Assembly: GCA_035642125.1 (NCBI GenBank)
Contig: DASQSZ010000087.1
Span: 1 to 21,818 of the forward strand
DNA length: 21,818 nt
DNA from: CALAED01 sp937891035
Lineage (GTDB): Bacteria > Actinomycetota > Actinomycetes > Streptosporangiales > Streptosporangiaceae
Direction: 5' to 3'
The notes below the pieces were generated by a model. The model was not told the DNA's origin, made no database searches, and worked only from the letters and a program-made list of their open reading frames with translations. The translations under genes were made by a program, and so were the position numbers. Shown one piece after another: positions 1 to 6,463 of the stretch; positions within the stretch are counted from its first letter, which is position 1, and each line of letters starts with the position of its first letter.

Positions 1-343
1 GCCGGCCGCCACAAGACCAGGACCCGCGGCCGGCGCGGGATCTGCCGCCCCAGCGGCCGCCGCCGCGGGGGGCGCGGGCCACGCGGACGACGCGGGCGCG
101 GTACTTGATCTTCAGTTCGTTCACGACAGCGAAATCTGTTAGGTAGCGCACGAATTCGGCGGGGTCCACCGGGCCGTCGTCCGCGTCCGGCCGCGGCCGA
201 CGCCACTGCCGATGCGGAAGATCGCGGGAGGCGGCGCCGGGTGTGGCCCCTGCTTCGAGGATCAGATAATCCCGACCGGCTTGATGGAGAAGATGCCCGA
301 AGCGCAGCCCGGCGGGACCGGCGCCGATCACCAGATAGTCCAT
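1..343 (-). pseudogene. FAD-dependent oxidoreductase, N-terminal remnant (runs off left edge)
   Basis: Reading the minus strand from the ATG at 343 gives MDYLVIGAGPAGLRFGHLL, a Rossmann-fold FAD-binding start (GxGPAG), then an acidic strand end (YLILEAG, about residues 31-37). The frame continues into PAEFVRYLTDFA (about residues 63-74) and a basic segment like the second dinucleotide-binding region of flavin monooxygenase-like oxidoreductases. As I recall the family, roughly 45-50 residues normally lie between the GATPG segment and the VRYL segment; here only about 20 do, so an internal deletion is likely. Past about residue 95 the frame becomes a Gly/Arg/Ser/Trp string, while another frame reads RPRVLVLWRP, which looks like the expected strand. 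That suggests a further frameshift. I see no stop codon inside the window. It is divergent from recD2. A true but unusual gene cannot be excluded, because only the first 343 bases are visible. Confidence 0.6.
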
Positions 344-550
344 GCCCGCCCCTCCGTCTCCGACGGGCCAACCTCCGGCCGGGCGGTCCCGCCGCGGCCT
401 GTCTCGTGCGCTCGGTTGTTGTACGAACCAGGCCGCCGGATGGATTCACCGACCTCGTCGAATTCAACGGTCTCATCGAATGAATCGGCTGGACCGGGAG
501 GCATCCACAGTCGTTCTGGATCGCGCCGGGTCCGGCGTTTTTTGGGCAAG

Positions 551-2839
551 ATGACGGACGTGAGCCCACCACAACAGAGCGCGCGCCCGGCGCCGCGTGA
601 GCTCGAGGCCGTGCTCGAGCGGTTCACCTACGTCAACGAGGAGACCGGATACACGGTCGCGCGGGTGGCGACCGAGCGGTCGGGCGCCGGGGGCGGCGAC
701 CTGCTCACCGTCGTGGGGCCGCTGCTCGGCGCCCAGGTCGGCGAGAGCCTGCGGCTGACCGGCTGGTGGACGTCACATCCGAAGTACGGACGGCAGTTCG
801 AGATCCAGGGCTACACCACGGTGCTGCCGGCCACCATCCAGGGCATCCGCCGCTACCTCGGCTCGGGGTTGATCAAAGGCATCGGCCCGGTGATGGCCGA
901 GCGCATGGTCGATCACTTCGGCACCGACATCCTGCGGGTGATCGAAGAGGAGCCCGGCCGCCTCATCGAGGTGTACGGGCTCGGCCCCAAGCGCTCGAAG
1001 AAGATCGCCGTCGCGTGGGAGGAACAAAAGGCCATCAAAGAGGTGATGGTCTTCCTGCAAGGCCACGGGGTGTCCACCTCGCTCGCGGTGCGGATCTACA
1101 AGCAGTACGGCGACGCGTCCATCGACGTCGTCACCGGCGACCCATACCGCCTGGCCGCCGATGTCTGGGGCATCGGGTTCAAGACCGCCGACACGATCGC
1201 CCGGGCCGTCGGCATCCCGCACGACAGCCCGGCCCGGATCAAGGCCGGGCTGCAATACACGCTTTCCGAGGCCGCCGACGACGGCCACTGCTACCTGCCG
1301 GAGCCCAACCTCATCGGCGCCGCGGCGAAGATCCTCGAGGTGGCGCCCGAGCCGATCGGCGCCTGCCTCCACGAGCTGATCACGGCGACGGGCGGCGACG
1401 AGCGGGTGGTCCGCGACCCGGTGCCGGCCGGCACCGGCGACGGACAGGTGCCCGCGGTCTATCTGGTGCCCTTCCATCGCGCCGAGCGCTCGCTCGCGGC
1501 CGGGTTGCGCGAACTGCTCCACGCGCCGGCCGACAGGCTGCCGTCGTTTCGCGACGTGGACTGGCCGGCCGCCCTTGGCTGGCTGCGCCGGCGCACCGCC
1601 GCCGACCTCGCGCCCGAGCAGGAACAGGCCGTCCGGCTCGCGCTCACCGAGAAGGTCGCGGTGCTGACCGGCGGTCCCGGCTGCGGCAAGAGCTTCACCG
1701 TACGGTCGGTGGTCGAGCTCGCCAAGGCCAAGCACGCCAAGATCGTCTTGGTCGCGCCGACCGGGCGGGCCGCCAAACGGCTGGCCGAGCTGACCGGGCA
1801 CGACGCGTCGACCGTCCACCGGCTGTTGCAACTGCAGCCGGGCGGCGACCCCAAGTTCGATCGCGACAACCCGCTCGACGCCGACCTGGTCGTGGTCGAC
1901 GAGACCTCCATGGTCGACGTGATCTTGGCCAACAAGCTGGTGAAGGCGATCCCGCGCGGCGCGCATCTGCTGCTGGTCGGCGACGTCGACCAGCTCCCGT
2001 CGGTGGGAGCCGGCGAGGTGCTGCGCGACCTGCTCGCCGCCGAGACCATCCCGCGCGTACGGCTCACCAAGATCTTCCGGCAGGCGCAGCGGTCCGGCAT
2101 CGTCGTCAACGCCCACCGCGTCAACGCCGGCAGGTATCCGCAGGTCGAAGGGTTCGGTGACTTCTTCTTGTTCCCTTGTGACGACAACGAGGCCGCCGCC
2201 GGGCTGACCGTCGACGTGGTGGTCAACCGGATCCCGCGGCGCTTCGGCCTTGAACCGCGCCGCGACGTTCAGGTCCTCGCCCCCATGCATCGCGGCCCGG
2301 CCGGCGCCGGCAACCTCAACACCTTGCTTCAGGACGCGCTCACCCCGCACCGCGATGGGCAGCCGGAGCGGCGGTACGGCGGGCGGGTGTTCCGGGTCGG
2401 CGACAAGGTAACGCAGCTGCGCAACAACTACGACAAGGGCGCCGCCGGCGTGTTCAACGGCACGGTCGGGGTGGTCACCGGGCTGTCCCTGGAGGACCAG
2501 ACGCTGACCGTCCGTACCGATGAGGACGAAAGCGTCGACTATGACTTCGCGGAACTCGACGAGCTCGCCCACGCGTACGCGATGACCATCCACCGGTCCC
2601 AGGGCAGCGAGTACCCGGCGGTGGTGATCCCGCTCACCACGAGCTCGTGGATGATGCTCCAGCGCAACCTGCTCTACACGGCGGTCACCCGGGCCAAGAA
2701 GCTGGTCGTGCTCGTCGGCTCGCGGCGGGCCCTCGCTGCCGCGATCCGGACGGCGGGCGCCGGCCGCCGCCACACCGCCCTCACCCACCGTCTCAGCGAT
2801 TCCCACGGCCTCAACCCGGCGGAGCGGGAGACAGTATGA
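551..2839 (+). CDS. recD2: RecD2-type superfamily 1 5'-3' DNA helicase
   Basis: This 762-residue protein is an ATP-dependent DNA helicase of the RecD2 type found in bacteria without a full RecBCD partner set. The N-terminal part (about residues 15-95) is the OB-like region, followed by helix-hairpin-helix modules (KGIGPVMAERM near 115, VYGLGPKRSKKI near 150, DVWGIGFKTAD near 215). The helicase core has Walker A GGPGCGKS at 374-381, motif II DETSMVD at 450-456, a GDVDQLPSVGAGEV motif III, and C-terminal IHRSQGSEYP and NLLYTAVTRAKK motifs. The length fits the family (about 720-760). The frame stays open upstream to 212, but the extra 113 residues are low in homology signal and overlap the divergent gene, so the ATG at 551 (MTDVS) is chosen. 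The Shine-Dalgarno is weak. The stop overlaps the ATG of the following P450 remnant. The function is DNA repair and recombination housekeeping. Confidence 0.93.
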   Translation: MTDVSPPQQSARPAPRELEAVLERFTYVNEETGYTVARVATERSGAGGGDLLTVVGPLLGAQVGESLRLTGWWTSHPKYGRQFEIQGYTTVLPATIQGIRRYLGSGLIKGIGPVMAERMVDHFGTDILRVIEEEPGRLIEVYGLGPKRSKKIAVAWEEQKAIKEVMVFLQGHGVSTSLAVRIYKQYGDASIDVVTGDPYRLAADVWGIGFKTADTIARAVGIPHDSPARIKAGLQYTLSEAADDGHCYLPEPNLIGAAAKILEVAPEPIGACLHELITATGGDERVVRDPVPAGTGDGQVPAVYLVPFHRAERSLAAGLRELLHAPADRLPSFRDVDWPAALGWLRRRTAADLAPEQEQAVRLALTEKVAVLTGGPGCGKSFTVRSVVELAKAKHAKIVLVAPTGRAAKRLAELTGHDASTVHRLLQLQPGGDPKFDRDNPLDADLVVVDETSMVDVILANKLVKAIPRGAHLLLVGDVDQLPSVGAGEVLRDLLAAETIPRVRLTKIFRQAQRSGIVVNAHRVNAGRYPQVEGFGDFFLFPCDDNEAAAGLTVDVVVNRIPRRFGLEPRRDVQVLAPMHRGPAGAGNLNTLLQDALTPHRDGQPERRYGGRVFRVGDKVTQLRNNYDKGAAGVFNGTVGVVTGLSLEDQTLTVRTDEDESVDYDFAELDELAHAYAMTIHRSQGSEYPAVVIPLTTSSWMMLQRNLLYTAVTRAKKLVVLVGSRRALAAAIRTAGAGRRHTALTHRLSDSHGLNPAERETV

Positions 2840-3272
2840 CGATCGTCACCGACCTGGAACTTCCGGTCTTCGATCTGACCCTCTCCGGAGCTGACCGGCG
2901 ACGTCTACCACGAGCGGCTCGCCCGGTTGCGCGAGCGAGCCTGGGGAGGCTGGCTGGCCGGCTCGCCGCGTTCGTGCATCGTGCTGGACCGCGAGTCGGG
3001 CGAGTTCTTCCTCAGGTCCGGGGCGACGGCCTTCCCCGGCCGGCAGATCGCCGAGCTCGCTCACCTTCGGCGCTGGCGCGCATTACTGCCTAGGCGCCAA
3101 CCTGGCCCGCGCCGAGTTGGCTGAGGCGCTGTCGTTCCTCGCCCCGCGGATGCCGGGCCTGGCCTTCGCCGGGCCGGCCAGGCTGGGCGGAATCGAGGGC
3201 ATCTACGGGATCGAGGAACTCCCCATCGGCTGGCGGACCACCCAGCCGCTCAGCCAGGCGTCCCGCCCGTGA
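2836..3272 (+). pseudogene. Cytochrome P450 remnant (internal deletion plus frameshift)
   Basis: The ATG at 2836 overlaps the recD2 stop (ATGA). Frame 1 reads MTIVTDLELPVFDLT. Near 2880-2890 the homology moves one frame on to ELTGDVYHERLARLRERAW, then IVLDRESGEFFLRS and ATAFPGRQIAEL, as at the start of actinobacterial P450s. At about 3058-3062 it moves again to LTFGAGAHYCLGANLARAEL, the haem-binding loop FGxGxHxCxG with the cysteine ligand, and a normal P450 C-terminus ending at the TGA at 3270-3272. Only about 72 N-terminal and 70 C-terminal residues remain of the usual 400 or so. The I-helix, the ExxR motif and most of the fold are absent, so no working enzyme can be made. The reading comes from translating three frames by hand; the family call rests on the haem loop and is secure. 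Confidence 0.9.
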
Positions 3273-3275
3273 AAC

Positions 3276-3321
3276 GATCACGCGATGGCCCCCCGGGTGT
3301 GGCGGGGGCCATCGCGTGATC
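3276..3321. terminator. Bidirectional terminator hairpin, perfect 18-bp stem
   Basis: GATCACGCGATGGCCCCC at 3276-3293 pairs perfectly with 3304-3321 around a 10-nt loop. It lies 4 bases after the P450 remnant stop and 31 bases beyond the stop of the convergent GH12 gene, so it can end transcription from both sides. There is no clear T-run on either side, as is common for actinobacterial terminators. Confidence 0.9.
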
Positions 3322-3351
3322 AGGGCTGACTGTCAGCTGCCGGCCGAAGGG

Positions 3352-4767
3352 TCAGGAGACAGTGCAGCCGGGCAGGGTGGGCAGCTGGGTGTTTCCGTCG
3401 GGACGGCTCGCCTGGAAACCCCATGACGCGCTCTGGTTGGGGGCGAGCGCGCCGTTGTAGGACAGGTTCCGCGCCGTCACCGACTGGCCGCTCGTGGCGA
3501 ACGTGGCGCCCCAGCCACCGGTGACCTGGTGCCCTGACGGCATCGAGAACGGCACCGACCAGCCGCTGGTCGTCGACGTACCGGTGTTGGTCACCGTCAC
3601 GTTGATGACGTACCCGGCGGACCACTGGCTCTGGACGCTCGCCGTCACCGAGCAGGTGCCGCCGCCGGTACCGCCGCCGGGCGGCGTGGTCACGGTGACG
3701 GTGTTGGAAACCGGCGAGGTGTTGCCGGCGGCGTCCCTGGCGCGCACCTGGTAGCGGTACGTCGTGCTCGGCGACAGCCCGGAGTTGGAGAACGAGGTCC
3801 CGCTGGCCGTGCCGACCTGGCTGAACGTGCCGCCGCTCGCCCCGGTGGCACGCAGGACGTCATAGCCGGCCACCCCGACGTTGTCGCTCGACGCGCCCCA
3901 CGACAGGTTGGCCGACGACGACGTGACGCCAGAAGCGCTCAGCGTGCCCGGCGTGCTCGGCGCCGAGGTGTCCGAGCCGCCACCGCCGTCGAGGCTGTAG
4001 GTGAAGTTGTTCACCGTGAGGCCGACCCCGCCGACCCACGGCTCGAAGCCGGCCTGCACGCTGGTCAGGTACCACGCGCGCTGGGCGAAGCCGCGGGTGA
4101 CCGCGTCCGAATAGAACGTGTTCACCGCGAAGTTGATCGAGGTGGCGGTCGACTGCCGCACGTAGGAGATGACGTTCCAGCCGATGTTGCCGAACCAAAC
4201 GTCCCAGGTGGCTCCGGCGAGGTTAACGGTGCCCACCTGCGAGCCGACCGGCTGGATCGAGCCGACGCGGTTGAGCCAGATCATGATCTCGGCGCCCGTG
4301 TTCTGGCCATCCGTCCGCGGCGTCGGGTCGAACCACAGATCGTACGACGCGTTGTATACAGTCGTGCCGCTCGACGGCGCCGGGTACGTATAGGACACGC
4401 TGGTCTGGATCGTGTTGAATTGGCTGCTGCTGGCCTGCATCGGCAGGCCGCTGCCGGTGGAGCAGTTCGCCCAGTGACACCCGGCGAAGACCGAGGGATA
4501 GGAGCCGGGTGCTCCGTTCGTCGGCTTGTTGTGGCTGGCCGTGGTGACGGTGAAGCCCTGCTCGGTTGTGGTGATGCACTGCGTGGTGTCGTCACCCCAG
4601 TTGTTGTTCTGGATGACGTACTTGCCGCTCTGTACGGGGGTGGAGCCGAACTTCTCGCAGATCACGGCGGCGTGTGCCGTGCCTTGGGCGATCACGACCA
4701 TGGCGACGGTCGAGGCCAGGGCGGCAATGCTCGCCATGGCCGTTCTCAATACGCGACGACGTCTCAT
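3352..4767 (-). CDS. Secreted endo-beta-1,4-glucanase, GH12-FnIII-CBM2
   Basis: This 471-residue exported cellulase should cleave beta-1,4-glucan outside the cell. Residues 1-33 are a classical signal peptide (MRRRRVLRT, a hydrophobic core, AHA before the cut). The catalytic GH12 domain spans about 34-260, with the probable nucleophile Glu160 in GAEIMIWL and the probable acid/base Glu242 in GFEPWVGG. The 82-residue gap between them matches the family. A GGGGS linker leads to a fibronectin type III domain (about 268-352), then a Gly/Thr linker and a C-terminal CBM2 with paired cysteines and conserved tryptophans (about 362-471). The ATG at 4767 is chosen because GAAGGA sits 6 nt upstream; a TTG two codons earlier has no such site. 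A CebR operator lies about 43 bases upstream, so expression is probably derepressed by cello-oligosaccharides. The gene is single and converges on the P450 remnant. Confidence 0.93.
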   Translation of the reverse strand: MRRRRVLRTAMASIAALASTVAMVVIAQGTAHAAVICEKFGSTPVQSGKYVIQNNNWGDDTTQCITTTEQGFTVTTASHNKPTNGAPGSYPSVFAGCHWANCSTGSGLPMQASSSQFNTIQTSVSYTYPAPSSGTTVYNASYDLWFDPTPRTDGQNTGAEIMIWLNRVGSIQPVGSQVGTVNLAGATWDVWFGNIGWNVISYVRQSTATSINFAVNTFYSDAVTRGFAQRAWYLTSVQAGFEPWVGGVGLTVNNFTYSLDGGGGSDTSAPSTPGTLSASGVTSSSANLSWGASSDNVGVAGYDVLRATGASGGTFSQVGTASGTSFSNSGLSPSTTYRYQVRARDAAGNTSPVSNTVTVTTPPGGGTGGGTCSVTASVQSQWSAGYVINVTVTNTGTSTTSGWSVPFSMPSGHQVTGGWGATFATSGQSVTARNLSYNGALAPNQSASWGFQASRPDGNTQLPTLPGCTVS

Positions 4768-4809
4768 GGGCAATCCTTCACGTCGAGGAAGAGCGCGGGG
4801 TCATGGGAG

Positions 4810-4823
4810 TGGGAGCGCTCCCA
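4810..4823. promoter_or_regulatory. CebR-type cellobiose-responsive operator
   Basis: The 14-bp palindrome TGGGAGCGCTCCCA is identical to the binding site known for CebR, the LacI-family repressor of cellulose and cellobiose use in Streptomyces. It lies directly downstream of a candidate -10 for the GH12 gene on the minus strand, where a bound repressor would cover the transcription start. No CebR gene is in the window. Confidence 0.92.
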
Positions 4824-4827
4824 AGGC

Positions 4828-4856
4828 ACTGTAGGTGCGCGGGCCGAGGCGGCTAA
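4828..4856 (-). promoter_or_regulatory. Candidate promoter of the GH12 gene
   Basis: On the minus strand TACAGT (4833-4828) fits a TANNNT -10 element, and TTAGCC (4856-4851) is a poor -35 at 17-bp spacing. The CebR box begins 4 bases downstream of the -10, and the start codon is about 60 bases downstream. The -10 and its position relative to the operator are the main support. Confidence 0.45.
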
Positions 4857-4942
4857 GCGTTCGTTTCGCATATCACCGGGCAGACGTCGCTGCCTGGGCA
4901 AACCCGACCCGCTGACGTGAAAGTTTCAGGCGACCGCGGGCG

Positions 4943-6154
4943 TCACGGCGTGGCCGCGGGAGCCGGGGCGGAGACGCCGCTGCCGTTCACCGACTTGCCG
5001 AGGGCGCTGCCCGCCAGCCAGTCGGTCCAGGACTTCGCCCACGGCGTGGGGCCGCTGCCGAACGGCACCTGCCGTGAGGTGCCGCTCACCTGGATGACAT
5101 CGCCCCGGTTGGTGAAGTTGAAGAACCACTTGGCGTTCTCCGGGCTGGCGTTCACGCAGCCGTGGCTGACGTTGGAGTTGCCCTGGGCGCCGGTCGACCA
5201 GGGCGCGGCGTGGAAGAACGTGCCGCTGTAGGTCATCCGAACGTTCCACTTGGTCTTGATGCGGTACTCGCCGGGCTTCCCGATCGTCGCCGAGTCCATG
5301 ATCGTGGTGGCGGACTTCTCTTGAGCGATCATGGTGCCGGAGTAGCTGTCGTCACCGGGCTTGCCCAGGCTGACCGGGATGGTGCGGACGAGCTTGCCGT
5401 CGCTGGTCACCTTGGCCTTGTGCGACGCGGCGCTGACCTTGGTGATGTGCCGTGGGCCGACCGTGAAGTCGAGCGTTCGGTCCTTGGTGCCCCACAGTCC
5501 CTTGCCGGCCTTGAGACCGGTCAGCCGGGCGACCACTCTGACCTTCTCGCCGCTCGGCCAGTAGTCGCGCGGCCGGAAGTCCACTTCTCTGGAGTTGATC
5601 CAGCTCCAAGCCCCTTCGACCGGCTTGGACATGGTGACTTCCAGGGCCCGCTCGACCGCCGCTCGGTTGCTCTTGCCGTTCACCGGCTCGGACAAGAACA
5701 GCTGGATGGGCATCCCGACGCCGACCGTCTCGCCGTCCAGGGGGGACATGCCGCTTTCCAGCCGGCGCTCCGGCGTCAGCGTGGTGAAGCTCGTCCGGCT
5801 GCCGACCGGCTTGCCGTCCGCGCTGGTGGCCTGCGCGGTCACGGTGTAGGTCGTCGCCGGTCGCAGATTCCGGGTGGTGCGCCAAGACAGGCCGTCCGCC
5901 GTGAGCACCCCGGGAGCCGGACGGCCCTTGGCGGGGGTTACGGTCACCCGCGAAAGCGTGCCGCCGGCCACTTTCACGGTGACCGGCAGATTGGGCGCGA
6001 CCTTCCGCGTGCCGTTGGCGGGAGAGATCGTCAACTGAGCCGCCTTGGTCGCGTCGCCGCCCTGGCGCGTGTCGCCGCCGGAGGAACATCCTCCGGCCAC
6101 GAGCGTTACCAGGGAAATCGCCGCGATCATCGTGCCACGCCGTCCGCTCACCAC
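4943..6154 (-). CDS. L,D-transpeptidase lipoprotein (YkuD family, Ig-like domains)
   Basis: This is a 403-residue envelope enzyme that should form 3-3 peptidoglycan cross-links outside the membrane. The N-terminus is a lipoprotein signal: basic residues, a hydrophobic stretch and AGG before Cys23. Two Ig-like domains follow (about 47-130 and 130-240), as in mycobacterial LdtMt2. The YkuD catalytic domain (about 245-365) has FFHAAPW and the SHGCVN motif, with catalytic Cys333 and His331. The tail is Ala/Pro/Ser-rich. The frame is open far upstream. A GTG at 6154 is preferred because GAAAGGG lies 5 nt before it and a TTGACA promoter (6219-6214) would put the transcript start only a few bases before the alternative ATG at 6181. 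It is divergent from the FKBP gene and upstream of GH12 on the same strand, but the CebR-controlled promoter between them suggests separate units. Confidence 0.93.
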   Translation of the reverse strand: MVSGRRGTMIAAISLVTLVAGGCSSGGDTRQGGDATKAAQLTISPANGTRKVAPNLPVTVKVAGGTLSRVTVTPAKGRPAPGVLTADGLSWRTTRNLRPATTYTVTAQATSADGKPVGSRTSFTTLTPERRLESGMSPLDGETVGVGMPIQLFLSEPVNGKSNRAAVERALEVTMSKPVEGAWSWINSREVDFRPRDYWPSGEKVRVVARLTGLKAGKGLWGTKDRTLDFTVGPRHITKVSAASHKAKVTSDGKLVRTIPVSLGKPGDDSYSGTMIAQEKSATTIMDSATIGKPGEYRIKTKWNVRMTYSGTFFHAAPWSTGAQGNSNVSHGCVNASPENAKWFFNFTNRGDVIQVSGTSRQVPFGSGPTPWAKSWTDWLAGSALGKSVNGSGVSAPAPAATP

Positions 6155-6191
6155 TTCGACCCTTTCAGCGCTCGGCGTCATGCTCGGAGCA

Positions 6192-6219
6192 AACACAACC
6201 GCATCCCACGTTATGTCAA
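6192..6219 (-). promoter_or_regulatory. Candidate sigma-70-type promoter of the L,D-transpeptidase gene
   Basis: On the minus strand a consensus TTGACA (6219-6214) is followed after 16 bases by TGTGTT (6197-6192), a passable -10. Transcription would start near 6185, giving a leader of about 30 nt before the GTG at 6154 with its GAAAGGG ribosome site. Confidence 0.5.
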
Positions 6220-6230
6220 ATGAGACGCAT

Positions 6231-6280
6231 ATCTTGATGGAGGCGTTCGATAGCGGTACCGAAAACAGCTCCATCAAGAT
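6231..6280. repeat. Inverted repeat, 12-bp perfect arms, between divergent genes
   Basis: ATCTTGATGGAG (6231-6242) and CTCCATCAAGAT (6269-6280) are perfect complements around a 26-nt spacer. Inside the spacer TTCG and CGAA form a smaller nested symmetry. It lies in a low-GC island just upstream of the transpeptidase -35 and about 180 bases before the FKBP start. It could be an operator for a dimeric regulator or a structured leader; there is no T-run, so a terminator is unlikely. Confidence 0.75.
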
Positions 6281-6463
6281 CGTGAACTCGACGAACGGCC
6301 CATACCCGGTATCGTGCTGAGAACCCCGGCGCGGCCAAGACCCCCGGCCCGCGGCGGCCAGCATGATCACTCGGCCTGCCGAGCGGCCTCCCCCTCCTGC
6401 GCATGCTCGGGCAAGGCGGGTGGCGCGCCTGCGTGGTGTCGTCTGACGGAAGGAATGAGCATC

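Noticed and set aside
212..550. Upstream extension of recD2 to 212 (113 extra residues)
   Set aside because: The extra residues have no helicase similarity, are Pro/Arg/Ser-rich, and overlap the divergent flavoprotein start. The family N-terminus begins near the ATG at 551.
773..2806. A 677-residue minus-strand open frame opposite recD2
   Set aside because: It is an antisense shadow; no recognisable motif, and the plus strand carries complete helicase motifs.
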